Source: Shinella zoogloeoides (GTDB lineage: Bacteria; Pseudomonadota; Alphaproteobacteria; Rhizobiales; Rhizobiaceae). Taken from it: a stretch of DNA of 64,000 nt. A program made the translations under genes and the position numbers. Below are positions 35,128 through 44,034 of this stretch, one piece after another. Location: the NCBI RefSeq assembly GCF_003574625.1, contig NZ_QNUJ01000002.1:372001-436000 (forward strand). Direction: 5' to 3'. The number at the start of each line of letters is the position of its first letter. Positions within the stretch are counted from its first letter, which is position 1. The notes under the pieces are model-generated. The model saw only the letters and a program-made list of their open reading frames with translations. It did no database searches and was not told where the DNA came from.

Positions 35128-35179
35128 GCAAATCTCCTCCTGCGGCGGCGCGAAAATCGCCGCCACCCTTGTTGCGATT

Positions 35180-35197
35180 GTTACACTAATATAATAG
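35180..35197. promoter_or_regulatory. Operator-like 18-bp motif between divergent dehydrogenase genes
   Basis: GTTACACTAATATAATAG is a near-perfect copy of the 30194 motif. It lies about 53 bases ahead of the aldo/keto reductase start and 52 bases ahead of the SDR start, so one site can serve both promoters. Confidence 0.7.
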
Positions 35198-35248
35198 ATC
35201 AGATCAAGCGGCGCACCGCGCCGGAGGAGAACGCAACCGGAGGAAGCC

Positions 35249-35995
35249 ATGAACCAGATCGATCTTTCAGGCCAGCACGCAGTGGTGACGGGCGGGGCGC
35301 AGGGGCTCGGCTTCGCCATGGCCAAGCGCATCGTCGCCTCCGGCGCCACCGTCACGCTCTGGGATATCGACGAAAGCCTGCTGGCCTCGGCGCGCGAGAC
35401 GCTCGGCGGCGCGGCAACGACCACCGTCGTCGACATTTCCGATTGGGAACAGGTCGACGCGGCCCGGCGGCGGACCGAAGAGATTGCCGCTCCCGCCTCG
35501 CTGCTCGTCAATTCGGCGGGGATCGCCGGCGCTGCCGCGCCGCTCGACACCTACGACATCGCCATGTGGAAGAAGATCATCGACATCAACGTCAACGGCA
35601 CCTTCTACGTCAACCGTGCCCTCGTGCCCGGCATGAAGGAGCGCAACTACGGCCGCATCGTCAACATCGCCTCCGTCGCCGGCAAGGAGGGCAATCCGAA
35701 CGCGGCCGCCTATTCGGCGTCCAAGGCCGCGGTCATGGGGCTCACCAAGTCGCTCGGCAAGGAACTTGCCGGCTACGACATCGCCGTCAACTGCATCACC
35801 CCGGCGACCGCGCAGACGCGCATCCTCGAGCAGCTCACCCCGGAATTCATCGAATATATGCGCTCGCGCATCCCGCGCGGCCGCTTCCTCGAGGTCGACG
35901 AGGCTGCCTCCATGGTCGCCTGGCTGCTTTCCAAGGAAAACAGCTTCACCACCGCTGCGACCTTCGACCTTTCCGGCGGGCGAACCACCTACTGA
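35249..35995 (+). CDS. Short-chain dehydrogenase, probable 2-keto-3-deoxy-sugar-acid dehydrogenase
   Basis: This 248-residue classical SDR has TGGAQGLG (14-21), NSAG (88-91), Ser142, Tyr155 and Lys159 (YSASK) and the C-terminal FDLSGGRTTY, which replaces the usual DGG. The Asp at 39 after the second strand (LWDID) favours NAD. In oxidative L-fucose and L-rhamnose pathways such an SDR oxidises the 2-keto-3-deoxy acid to a diketo acid. The final aldolase or hydrolase of that pathway is not in the window. Start ATG behind GGAGGAAGCC. Confidence 0.9.
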   Translation: MNQIDLSGQHAVVTGGAQGLGFAMAKRIVASGATVTLWDIDESLLASARETLGGAATTTVVDISDWEQVDAARRRTEEIAAPASLLVNSAGIAGAAAPLDTYDIAMWKKIIDINVNGTFYVNRALVPGMKERNYGRIVNIASVAGKEGNPNAAAYSASKAAVMGLTKSLGKELAGYDIAVNCITPATAQTRILEQLTPEFIEYMRSRIPRGRFLEVDEAASMVAWLLSKENSFTTAATFDLSGGRTTY

Positions 35996-36024
35996 CCGCC
36001 CGCTCCGGGCATGAAATCGCAGGC

Positions 36025-36052
36025 TCCGGCGACGCACGCTCGCGTCGCCGGA
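36025..36052 (+). terminator. Hairpin after the SDR gene
   Basis: A perfect 11-bp stem, TCCGGCGACGC (36025-36035) with GCGTCGCCGGA (36042-36052), with a 6-base loop, 30 bases after the SDR stop. The T-rich stretch comes about 17 bases later (CTCTTCTTTTGC), so termination efficiency is uncertain. Confidence 0.55.
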
Positions 36053-36151
36053 AGGCGGTACACACTCTTCTTTTGCGTTCCGCAAAATATGTCCGATATT
36101 TGCCACATCTGCGGATAACATGCGCCCGTTGCTGCAGCGCGGGTCGCATTC

Positions 36152-38749
36152 ATGTCAGACGAAAATAGCGTGATCACCGAGGATCGGGCATCCTGGCTCG
36201 TCCGGTCGTTTCTGACATACAGGCTCTACATTCTCGGCCTGGCGAGCCTTCTGGTCTTCGTGCTGGTGGCGGTCGGGGTCTACCGGCTGACGGCCGAGGT
36301 GCGTTACGATGAGGTTCTGGCGGCGCTTTCCGCGACGTCGTGGAGCGCCATCGCGCTTGCGGCGCTCTTCACCGGGCTCAGCTTCCTCGCGCTGATCTTC
36401 TACGATTCCAACGCGCTGGACTATATCGGCCGCAGGAAGCCGTTTCCGGCCATCGCCGTAACGGCCTTCATGGCCTATGCCGTCGGCAACACGGTGGGCT
36501 TCGGGCCGCTCAGCGGCGGCGCGATCCGCTTCCGCGCCTATTCCCGCCTCGGCCTCCTGCCGGGCGACATCGCACGCATCATCGCCTTCGTCACGCTGTC
36601 CTTCGGCCTCGGCCTTCTTTCAGTCAGCGCGCTTGCGACCCTTGCCGTCGCCCCGCGCGTCGCCGGTATCCTCGGCATCGACGCACTCTGGCTGCGCGCC
36701 ATTTCCGTCGTCATCCTCGTTGCGCTCGTCACGGTGTTCTATATCGGCCGCAACGGCCACGTCCTTTCCTTCAAGGGCCTGACCCTGCGCCTGCCGGACA
36801 GCCGCACGACGTCGCGGCAGTTCCTCGTTTCGGCGCTCGACATCGCCGCCGCCGCATCCGTCCTTTATGTCCTCCTGCCGGATACCCATGTCGGCTGGCC
36901 GACCTTCCTTGCGGTCTATGCGGTGGCCATCGGCTTCGGCGTGCTCAGCCATGTCCCGGCCGGCCTCGGCGTTTTCGAGGCCGTCATCATGGCAGGCCTT
37001 TCCAACGCGATCGGCATCGACCAGCTCCTCGGCAGCCTCGTGCTCTACCGGCTGATCTACTATATCCTGCCGCTGCTGCTCGCCACCGTCCTGCTGCTGG
37101 TCACCGAGACGCGGCATTTCGTGCTGAGGCCGGGCGTCGCGGAAGCGGCACAGCTCGCAGGCAAGCTCGCCCCCACGCTGATCGCCACCCTGTCGCTGGT
37201 GCTCGGCACCATGCTGATCTTCTCGAGCGTCGTTCCGACGCCCGATTCCAACCTCGATTTCCTCTCCAACTACCTGCCGCTTCCGATCGTCGAAGGGGCG
37301 CATTTCCTGTCGAGCCTGCTCGGCCTGCTGCTGATCGTCGCCGCCCGCGGCCTCGGCCAGCGGCTGGACGGGGCGTGGCTGGTGGCGCTCGGCGGCGCAT
37401 GCGTCGCCTTCGCCTTCGCCTTCCTCAAGGGCATCGCCGTCGTAGAGGCGGGGCTGCTTGCGCTTTTCATCGTCGCGCTCATCGCCAATGCCCGCGCCTT
37501 CGACCGGCACAGCTCGCTGCTGCGCCAGGCCCTCGGCCCGTCCTGGCTGGCCGCGATCGGCGTCATCCTCGCCACCGCCTTCGTCATCCTGCTCTTCGTC
37601 TACCGCGATACGGAATATGCGCACGAGCTCTGGTGGCAGTTCGAATTTTCGGAAGAAGCGCCGCGCGGCCTGCGCGCCCTCCTCGCCCTTGCCATCGCCG
37701 CCTCGGCGCTGGCCCTGTTCAGCCTGCTGCGGCCGGCGCATTTCCGCACGGAAGGTGCCACCGCCGCCGAGCTGGAACAGGCGGTCGCGATCACGATGGC
37801 GCAGGACATGGCCGACGCCAACCTCGTGCGCACCGGCGACAAGCGGCTGCTGTTTTCCGCGTCCGGCCGGTCCTTCATCATGTACGGCATCCATGGCCGC
37901 TCGTGGATCGCGTTCGCGGACCCCGTCGGGGTCGAGGACGAATTCGCCGAACTGGTCTGGCAGTTCGTCGGCGCGGCGCGGGCCGGCGGCGGGCGGGCGG
38001 CCTTCTACCAGATCTCCCCGGCGCTGCTTGCGGCCTGCGCCGATGTGGGGCTCAGGGCCTTCAAGCTCGGCGAGCTTGCGATCATCGATCTTGCCAGTTT
38101 CGAGATGAAGGGAAGCCGTTTCGCCAACCTGCGACAGTCCTACAGCCGCGGCGCGCGCGACGGGCTCGCCTTCTCCGTCGCCCGGCCCGACGAGGTCGCC
38201 GCCATCCTGCCGGAGCTGCGGGCGGTCTCCGACAGCTGGCTCGCCCACCACAATGCCAAGGAGAAAACCTTCTCCCTCGGCGCCTTCGAGGAAGGCTACG
38301 TGCTTTCCCAGCCGGTCGCCGTCGTGCGGATCGAGGATCGCATCGTCGCCTTCGCCACGCTGATGGTGACGGACACCAGGGCGGAAGCGACCGTCGACCT
38401 CATGCGCTTTGCGCCCGACGCGCCCAAGGGCACGATGGATTTCCTTTTCGCCAGCATCCTCGACTATCTGCGCGGCGAAGGCTACCGGCAATTCAACCTC
38501 GGCATGGCGCCGCTTTCCGGCATGGCGCGGCGCGAGGCCGCTCCCGTCTGGGACCGGGTCGGCGGCACGCTCTTCGAACACGGCGAGCGGTTCTACAATT
38601 TCAAGGGCCTGCGCGCCTTCAAATCCAAGTTCCATCCCCGCTGGGAACCGCGCTATCTTGCGGTGACGAACGGCACGGGGGCGGCCTTGGCGCTGATGGA
38701 CGTGACCTTCCTCATCGGCGGCGGCGTCAAAGGAGTGATTGCCAAATGA
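36152..38749 (+). CDS. mprF: Phosphatidylglycerol lysyltransferase/flippase MprF (LpiA)
   Basis: The 865-residue membrane protein has the MprF layout: a polytopic N-terminal flippase part (segments from about residue 17 to 340, with the GFGPLSGGAIRFRAYSRLGL and SHVPAGLGVFEAVIMAGL motifs), further membrane helices to about 525, and a cytosolic DUF2156 aminoacyltransferase domain (about 560-850) with GSRFANLRQSYSRGARDGL, LGMAPLSGM and FYNFKGLRAFKSKFHPRWEPRYLA. It makes and translocates lysyl-phosphatidylglycerol, lowering surface charge. In rhizobia the gene is called lpiA and is induced at low pH. Its stop overlaps the acvB start (ATGA). Confidence 0.96.
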   Translation: MSDENSVITEDRASWLVRSFLTYRLYILGLASLLVFVLVAVGVYRLTAEVRYDEVLAALSATSWSAIALAALFTGLSFLALIFYDSNALDYIGRRKPFPAIAVTAFMAYAVGNTVGFGPLSGGAIRFRAYSRLGLLPGDIARIIAFVTLSFGLGLLSVSALATLAVAPRVAGILGIDALWLRAISVVILVALVTVFYIGRNGHVLSFKGLTLRLPDSRTTSRQFLVSALDIAAAASVLYVLLPDTHVGWPTFLAVYAVAIGFGVLSHVPAGLGVFEAVIMAGLSNAIGIDQLLGSLVLYRLIYYILPLLLATVLLLVTETRHFVLRPGVAEAAQLAGKLAPTLIATLSLVLGTMLIFSSVVPTPDSNLDFLSNYLPLPIVEGAHFLSSLLGLLLIVAARGLGQRLDGAWLVALGGACVAFAFAFLKGIAVVEAGLLALFIVALIANARAFDRHSSLLRQALGPSWLAAIGVILATAFVILLFVYRDTEYAHELWWQFEFSEEAPRGLRALLALAIAASALALFSLLRPAHFRTEGATAAELEQAVAITMAQDMADANLVRTGDKRLLFSASGRSFIMYGIHGRSWIAFADPVGVEDEFAELVWQFVGAARAGGGRAAFYQISPALLAACADVGLRAFKLGELAIIDLASFEMKGSRFANLRQSYSRGARDGLAFSVARPDEVAAILPELRAVSDSWLAHHNAKEKTFSLGAFEEGYVLSQPVAVVRIEDRIVAFATLMVTDTRAEATVDLMRFAPDAPKGTMDFLFASILDYLRGEGYRQFNLGMAPLSGMARREAAPVWDRVGGTLFEHGERFYNFKGLRAFKSKFHPRWEPRYLAVTNGTGAALALMDVTFLIGGGVKGVIAK

Positions 38750-40113
38750 GCCTACTTCATTCTCTTGCAGCGGCCGGCCTCATCGCCGGCCTCCTGCCGC
38801 TGGCTGCTGCGGTGCAGGATGCACCCCGCACGTTCACGACCGGCATGATCCCGCCCGGCCACATCATCATGCCGGATGGCGCACCGGACGCGAGCGTCTT
38901 CCTGATTTCCGGCGCCGCTGGGTGGGGCGACGACGAAGAGAAGCAGGCGGCCGCCCTCGTGGAGAAGGGCGCGGCCGTCGTCGGCATCGATTTCCCCGCC
39001 TATATGAAGACCCTCGCGGCCGACGATGGTGACTGTGTCTACATGATCTCCGACGTCGAATCGCTCGCCCACCAGGTGCAGCGCGCCGGTGGGGCCACGA
39101 GTTACAACCCGCCTGTTCTTGCGGGCATCGGCGAGGGCGGCGCGCTGGCGCTCGCCATGATCGCGCAGAGCCCCGCGGCCACCATCGACGAGGCCGTGGT
39201 GGTCGATCCCGTAGCCGGCATCCCGCTCGACAAGGTTCTCTGCACGCCCGCCTCCAAGACCAAGGCGAACGGCCGCACGATCTACGGCCTGACCGACGGG
39301 CCGCTTCCCGCCGCCGTCACCGTGCTTCTCACCGACAAGGCGCCGAAGGACGGCCGCGACCATGTCGCGGCGCTCAAGGCCGCCCATGACGATATCGACA
39401 TACGCGATGCGGACGGCGCGCCGGCGGATGCGCTGGCGCAGGCGCTCGCCGACCGGATGGATGCGGCCGGCGACACGGATTCCCCGCTCGGCCTGCCGCT
39501 CGATATCCTCAAGGCCAAGCCCGCCTATGACACGATGGCCGTGGTCTATTCCGGCGACGGCGGCTGGCGCGATATCGACAAGCAGGTGGCGGGCGCGCTG
39601 CAGCAGCGCGGTATTCCGGTCGTCGGGGTGGATTCGCTGCGCTACTTCTGGTCCGAGCGCAAGCCGCAGGAAACGGCGGACGACCTGGCGCGCATCATCG
39701 AGGCCTTCCGCAACGAATGGAACGTGGAGCATGTCGTGCTCATCGGCTATTCCTTCGGCGCCGACATCCTGCCCGCCACCTACAACCTGCTTTCGCCGGA
39801 AGACAAGGCGCGCGTGCCGCAGCTCACGCTCATGGCGCTGTCGCATCAGGTGGATTACGAGATTTCCGTGTCCGGCTGGCTCGGCGTTGCGGGCGAAGGA
39901 GCGGGCGGGGATCCGGTCAAGGACATCGCAAAGATCGATCCCAATCGCGTACAGTGCATCTACGGCGCGGACGAGGACGACGATCCCTGCCCGACGCTGA
40001 AGGCCTCCGGCGTGGAATCGATCAGCATCGACGGCGGCCACCATTTCGACGGAGACTATGACGCGCTGGCCGAACGCATCATCGCCGGCCTCAAGCAGCG
40101 TCTCGCGAAATAG
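38746..40113 (+). CDS. acvB: AcvB/AtvA (VirJ-family) periplasmic lysyl-phosphatidylglycerol hydrolase
   Basis: This 455-residue exported protein begins with a signal peptide (MSLLHSLAAAGLIAGLLPLA). It has an N-terminal domain and a C-terminal VirJ domain with the alpha/beta hydrolase motif GYSFGADILP (nucleophile Ser near residue 335), preceded by YSGDGGWRDID and followed by a late DGGHHFDGDYD with the catalytic His. Agrobacterium AcvB was shown to hydrolyse lysyl-phosphatidylglycerol made by LpiA, and acvB/atvA matters for virulence and acid tolerance. Translational coupling to mprF by a four-base overlap fits that functional pair. The start at 38746 leaves out the longer upstream frame, which runs through mprF. 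Confidence 0.95.
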   Translation: MSLLHSLAAAGLIAGLLPLAAAVQDAPRTFTTGMIPPGHIIMPDGAPDASVFLISGAAGWGDDEEKQAAALVEKGAAVVGIDFPAYMKTLAADDGDCVYMISDVESLAHQVQRAGGATSYNPPVLAGIGEGGALALAMIAQSPAATIDEAVVVDPVAGIPLDKVLCTPASKTKANGRTIYGLTDGPLPAAVTVLLTDKAPKDGRDHVAALKAAHDDIDIRDADGAPADALAQALADRMDAAGDTDSPLGLPLDILKAKPAYDTMAVVYSGDGGWRDIDKQVAGALQQRGIPVVGVDSLRYFWSERKPQETADDLARIIEAFRNEWNVEHVVLIGYSFGADILPATYNLLSPEDKARVPQLTLMALSHQVDYEISVSGWLGVAGEGAGGDPVKDIAKIDPNRVQCIYGADEDDDPCPTLKASGVESISIDGGHHFDGDYDALAERIIAGLKQRLAK

Positions 40114-40150
40114 GTGGCGTTGCCGCGAAAATTACAGCCCTGTCATGTTC

Positions 40151-40188
40151 GGCGGGATCGCGCGGCGCTGCGCGATCCCGCCGATTTC
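40151..40188 (+). terminator. Terminator-like hairpin after acvB
   Basis: A perfect 13-bp stem, GGCGGGATCGCGC (40151-40163) with GCGCGATCCCGCC (40170-40182), with a 6-base loop and the weak T-tract ATTTCTTTC. The remaining sequence up to 40435 is AT-richer than its surroundings and holds no supported gene; it probably contains the promoter of the small secreted protein downstream. Confidence 0.75.
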
Positions 40189-40435
40189 TTTCAAGCTACT
40201 GATTTATTAAAATAAAAATCACCTGACACTCAAGGCGATCTCGCCGATCCGGGCAATAATTTGGCAAATCGGCCCATCGGAACTTTATTTAATTGTAACA
40301 TGACCCTGGCGGTCCGGCGGGCCTATAGATGATGTCAGGCTGGATGCCGCCGGTGGGAGATGGAACCCACGACGCGACGACATCGGACAGCCGGCGGGAA
40401 GGACATGTCTTTCCCCACCATTCAGGAGACGCATC

Positions 40436-40837
40436 ATGCGCTCGACACTCAAAACCATCACAGTCGCAACCTTCGTTCTTTCGCTCGCCGCCGGCGGCGC
40501 CCTTGCCGCAAACCCTTCGCCCCACCAAGAGGGTCATCATCCCGGAACGCCGAGCATGAACGACACCCGGCCCGGCATGCCCCTCATGGTTCGCCATGTC
40601 CGCCTCGACCGGGTGCTGGGCGAACTCGGCTCCGCGCAGCAGTCCATCCGCCAGGATGAAGCCATGCACAGGCTTTCGGCCAGCGCCTATCGCCGGCTGG
40701 AAGGCGAGGTCGGTGCCATTCGCAGCCGCGCGATGACGGTTGCCGACATGCACGGCGGCGGCCTCCCGCGGGCGAGCTACCAGCACCTGCAGCAGGATAT
40801 CCACAAACTCGATCGCGATATCGTCCGGATGAGCTGA
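40436..40837 (+). CDS. Small secreted protein of unknown function
   Basis: The 133-residue protein starts behind CAGGAGACGCATC and has a signal peptide (residues 1-24, ending GALA-A). The mature part has a His/Pro-rich stretch (NPSPHQEGHHPGTPSM, about 26-41) and a helical C-terminal half with regularly spaced charged residues and no cysteine. I do not recognise the family. The His-rich segment might bind metal. It precedes degP by 215 bases on the same strand. Confidence 0.7.
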   Translation: MRSTLKTITVATFVLSLAAGGALAANPSPHQEGHHPGTPSMNDTRPGMPLMVRHVRLDRVLGELGSAQQSIRQDEAMHRLSASAYRRLEGEVGAIRSRAMTVADMHGGGLPRASYQHLQQDIHKLDRDIVRMS

Positions 40838-41052
40838 CCCTTCTGCCGGCGGGCGACATTCGGCCCGCCGGATAGCCGGCCGCCGCCCCTCTCGGCCGCG
40901 GCCAAGGAGCGGGCCGGGCGTCACGCTGGCGCTCCGCCCCTCTGAAAATCCCGAACCCATGAACACGCAACCGGCCGCCCTCGCTGCCGTCGGTTTCGCG
41001 CGCCAGATGCCGGCACCACGGGCATTGCGGCGCTGACAAAAGGAAGACGACC

Positions 41053-42573
41053 ATGACCAGGATTCTTGAAAAGCATCGTGTCGCAGCGCTTCTCGGCGTT
41101 GCCCTGCTGGTGGTGCCGGTGGCGGCCTCCAGCCTTGCTGGCGCCAGGCCCGCCCATGCAGCAGCGCCGCCGGAAACTTTCAATGCCACCCTCACCCAAG
41201 GCTCCTTCGCGCCGATCGTGGCGGCCGACAAGCCGGCCGTCGTCACCATCATGACGACGCTGAAGGTGGAGAACACGTCCTCGCAGGACGGCGCCTCGCC
41301 GTTCGGCGGCGATTCACCCTTCGACCAGCAGTTCCGCGACTTCTTCGGCGAACGCCAGATCCCCTTGCCGCAGCAGCGCCCGGCCGAACGGGCCGCAGCG
41401 CTCGGCTCCGGCTTCGTGCTGACCAGCGACGGCTATATCGTCACCAACAACCACGTCATCGACAAGGCGACCACGATCAAGGTGACGCTCGACGACGGCA
41501 CGGAGCTGCCGGCCAAGCTCGTCGGCACGGATTCGAAGTCCGACCTTGCTGTAATCAAGATCGACAGCGGCAAGCCGCTCGCCACCATCGGCTGGGGCGA
41601 TTCCGACAAGCTGCGGGCGGGCGACCCGATCCTCGCCATCGGCAACCCCTTCGGCATCGGTACGACGGTGACGGCCGGCATCGTCTCGGCCCGCGGTCGC
41701 GACCTGCACAGCGGGCCCTATGACGACTTCATCCAGATCGACGCGCCGATCAATCACGGCAATTCCGGCGGCCCGCTCGTCGGCCTCGACGGCAAGGTGG
41801 TCGGCATCAACACCGCGATCTATTCGCCGAACGGCGGCAGCGTCGGCGTCGGCTTCGCCATTCCTTCCGACCAGGCTCAGGGCATCGTGGCCAAGCTGAT
41901 GAAGGACGGCTCCATCGCGCATGGCTTCATCGGCGTGCAGATTCAGCCCGTGACCTCCGACATCGCCGATGCCATCGGTCTTGCCAAGCCGGTCGGCGCC
42001 CTTGTGGCCCGGGTCGATGACGGCACCCCCGCCGCCAAGGCCGGCATAAAGTCGGGCGACGTCATTACGGCGCTGGCCGGCAAGGCGGTGAACTCGCCGC
42101 ACGAACTGTCGCGCATGGTGGCCGATCTTTCGCCCGGCGCGAAGGAAAGCCTGACGGTCTGGCGCGACGGCGGCAACAAGGACCTGTCGATCACGGTCGG
42201 CAATAATGACGATACGGACAAGCAGGCAAGCGCCGATACCGGCAGCCAGCCCGGCCTTCCCGACGCCCAGGGCGTGCCGACCCTCGGCGTCCAGCTCGGC
42301 GACCTGACGCCGGACGTGCGCGATTCGCTCGGCCTGCCGGAAAGCGAAACGGGCGCGATCGTCGAAGGCGTCAACCCGGACAAGCCGGCCGCCGATGCCG
42401 GCCTCCAGCCGGGCGACGTCATTCTCTCGGTCAACCAGAAGTCCGTCCATTCCGCCCGGGAAGCGAAGGCCGCCGTCGCGCAGGCCGGCAAGGCCGGCCG
42501 CAAGGCCGTGCTGCTGCTCGTCCAGCGCCAGGATGCACAGACCTTCGTCACCGTGCCCTTCGCCGCCGGCTGA
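41053..42573 (+). CDS. degP: Periplasmic serine protease DegP/HtrA
   Basis: The 506-residue protein has a signal sequence (ending AHA-A near 37), a trypsin-like domain with the triad H134 (NNHVID), D164 (SKSDLAV) and S238 (GNSGGP), and two PDZ domains (about 270-370 and 400-495, each with the DGTPAAKAG/PDKPAADAG peptide-binding region). This is the full DegP/DegQ layout. It degrades or refolds damaged envelope proteins. ATG at 41053 follows AAGGAAGACGACC. Confidence 0.95.
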   Translation: MTRILEKHRVAALLGVALLVVPVAASSLAGARPAHAAAPPETFNATLTQGSFAPIVAADKPAVVTIMTTLKVENTSSQDGASPFGGDSPFDQQFRDFFGERQIPLPQQRPAERAAALGSGFVLTSDGYIVTNNHVIDKATTIKVTLDDGTELPAKLVGTDSKSDLAVIKIDSGKPLATIGWGDSDKLRAGDPILAIGNPFGIGTTVTAGIVSARGRDLHSGPYDDFIQIDAPINHGNSGGPLVGLDGKVVGINTAIYSPNGGSVGVGFAIPSDQAQGIVAKLMKDGSIAHGFIGVQIQPVTSDIADAIGLAKPVGALVARVDDGTPAAKAGIKSGDVITALAGKAVNSPHELSRMVADLSPGAKESLTVWRDGGNKDLSITVGNNDDTDKQASADTGSQPGLPDAQGVPTLGVQLGDLTPDVRDSLGLPESETGAIVEGVNPDKPAADAGLQPGDVILSVNQKSVHSAREAKAAVAQAGKAGRKAVLLLVQRQDAQTFVTVPFAAG

Positions 42574-42596
42574 CGGACGCTTCTCTCCACATACGG

Positions 42597-42622
42597 TGCC
42601 GCCCGGTGATCATCGGGCGGCA
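42597..42622 (+). terminator. Hairpin after degP
   Basis: TGCCGCCCG (42597-42605) pairs with CGGGCGGCA (42614-42622) across an 8-base loop, 24 bases after the degP stop. It is followed by a short T stretch (CGTTTTGG). Confidence 0.55.
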
Positions 42623-42699
42623 TCGGCGTTTTGGCGGAGGCCGTATCCGCCCGTCGCATCACCGGCGTTGCCGCAAATGAGAGACAGGCCGGCCGCGGG

Positions 42700-42728
42700 T
42701 TGACTTGCCGGACTATTTACGTTGATAT
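42700..42728 (+). promoter_or_regulatory. Candidate sigma-70 promoter of the VOC gene
   Basis: TTGACT (42700-42705) and TGATAT (42723-42728) are separated by 17 bases and lie 66 bases ahead of the start codon. Confidence 0.4.
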
Positions 42729-42793
42729 CAATTCATTGGCGAACCCGCCCCATGCAGCAGCATGCGGGCAACGAGGAGAAGGAGGAGCCGACC

Positions 42794-43240
42794 ATGAAGA
42801 TCGTGACCAGCCTGAGTTTTCAGGGACAGTGCCGGGAGGCATTCGAGTTCTATGCCAAGGTCCTCGGCGGCAGGATCACCGCCGCCTTTCCCTATGGCGA
42901 GGGACCGCCCGGCATGCCGATCAGCGATCCGAAATACAAGGACTGGCTGATGCATTGTTGGCTGGAAGTCGGCGATCAGGCGCTGATGGGCGCGGACATG
43001 GATGCCGCCTGGGCGCCGAATATCGAAAAGCCCAAGAACGGCTTCGACGTCACGCTGCACACCACAGACAAGACGGAGGCGAAGCGCTGGTACGATCAGC
43101 TCTGCGAGGGCGGCCGGCCCGCCATGCCCTTCGGCGAGACATTCTGGTCACCCGGCTTCGGTTCGCTGGTCGACCGGTTCGGCGTGCCCTGGATGATCAA
43201 CACCATCCCCTCCGCCGACTGGCGGCCGCCGCAAGGCTGA
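42794..43240 (+). CDS. VOC-superfamily protein (PhnB/glyoxalase-like)
   Basis: The 148-residue protein is a PhnB-like member of the vicinal oxygen chelate fold: SLSFQGQCREAFEFYAKVLGG at the start, the FPYGEG loop, GADMDAAWAP and the closing FGSLVDRFGVPWMIN. The start at 42794 follows a double AGGAG sequence. Members of this branch are often annotated as glyoxalase or bleomycin-resistance proteins, but most have no known reaction. It stands alone between degP and a convergent VanZ-like gene. Confidence 0.88.
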   Translation: MKIVTSLSFQGQCREAFEFYAKVLGGRITAAFPYGEGPPGMPISDPKYKDWLMHCWLEVGDQALMGADMDAAWAPNIEKPKNGFDVTLHTTDKTEAKRWYDQLCEGGRPAMPFGETFWSPGFGSLVDRFGVPWMINTIPSADWRPPQG

Positions 43241-43259
43241 GGGAAACCGGGAGCGCCGG

Positions 43260-43658
43260 TCAGGAGACGGAGCGGCGCTCCTCTGCAGGAGCCATCGGCT
43301 TTTTGCTTGCACCGGAAAACAATTGCGCCATGCCGGAATGCAGCAGGCTGCCCGCGAACAATCCGCCGATGCCGCCCGCGGCCTTCACCGCCGCGTCGGC
43401 AAGGTGCGGGTGCCGTGTCGGTGAGACGAACTGGAACAGCTCCGCCCCGACCGCCACCAGCACCACCAGCGCGGCGACTGCAAGGCGGTGGCGCGGATAG
43501 GCGAAGACGAACAGTCCCGACAGGACCGCATAGGCGGCCGCCCGGTCGAAATCGGTGGAAACCACGTCATGCGGCCGATAGCCGATCGGCGAGACCGTCA
43601 CGAAGAGGATGGCGGCAAGGCCAAGCCAGGCGCCGATACGAATAAGGCGGGTCAACAT
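43260..43658 (-). CDS. VanZ-like small membrane protein
   Basis: The 132-residue protein has four hydrophobic helices, the first starting at MLTRLIRIGAWLGLAAILFV, and the VanZ-like pattern (VSPIGYRPHDVVSTDFDRAAAYAVLSGLF, later GAELFQFVSPTRHPHLAD). The ATG at 43658 is preferred because upstream in-frame residues are shadow-like. Function of such VanZ-like proteins outside vancomycin resistance clusters is unknown. It ends 20 bases from the stop of the convergent VOC gene. The following 376 bases up to 44034 contain no supported gene. Confidence 0.82.
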   Translation of the reverse strand: MLTRLIRIGAWLGLAAILFVTVSPIGYRPHDVVSTDFDRAAAYAVLSGLFVFAYPRHRLAVAALVVLVAVGAELFQFVSPTRHPHLADAAVKAAGGIGGLFAGSLLHSGMAQLFSGASKKPMAPAEERRSVS

Positions 43659-44034
43659 CGCTCGTGTTCTAAAGCATTCGGGTGAGAGTAACAGCCTTTT
43701 GTGCGGGGAATCGCGCCAAAACAAGGCGCAAGCGGCGGCATGCCGCATGGTTCCCCGTTTCCCGGACGGCAATCGGATATGAAGAAAGCCGTTGCCCCAA
43801 TTCAAGGGAGGAACGGCAGCGTCGAACTCCATATGCGATAGCCCTGCGGCTCCCCGGACATTAGAACAGTCTTTACGATAAACAGCTTTCGAGCGCCCGC
43901 AACGCCTCGGAACCCGCCCTTGCCGGGCCGGCACCGTCGTTCCTTGACCTTTTCTTCATCCGTCTCCCGTAAGCAGGCTCGTGGCGTCTGCCGTCTGCGG
44001 GGAACCGGACGGGACGACCTCCGGGTGGATTGCA

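Noticed and set aside
36340-38745. A long upstream extension of the acvB frame running through mprF
   Set aside because: The extension is Arg/Pro/His-rich without motifs. A signal peptide and a start codon overlapping the mprF stop mark 38746 as the real start.
40255-40435. A possible ECF-sigma promoter (GGAAC around 40279) ahead of the small secreted gene
   Set aside because: The -10 part does not fit the CGTT consensus at the right spacing, so a general-stress promoter is not supported.
43659-44034. Possible small genes in the gap ahead of the GNAT-like gene
   Set aside because: The short open frames there have no ribosome-binding site or sensible composition; the stretch is best read as noncoding, probably with the operon promoter, which I could not locate.
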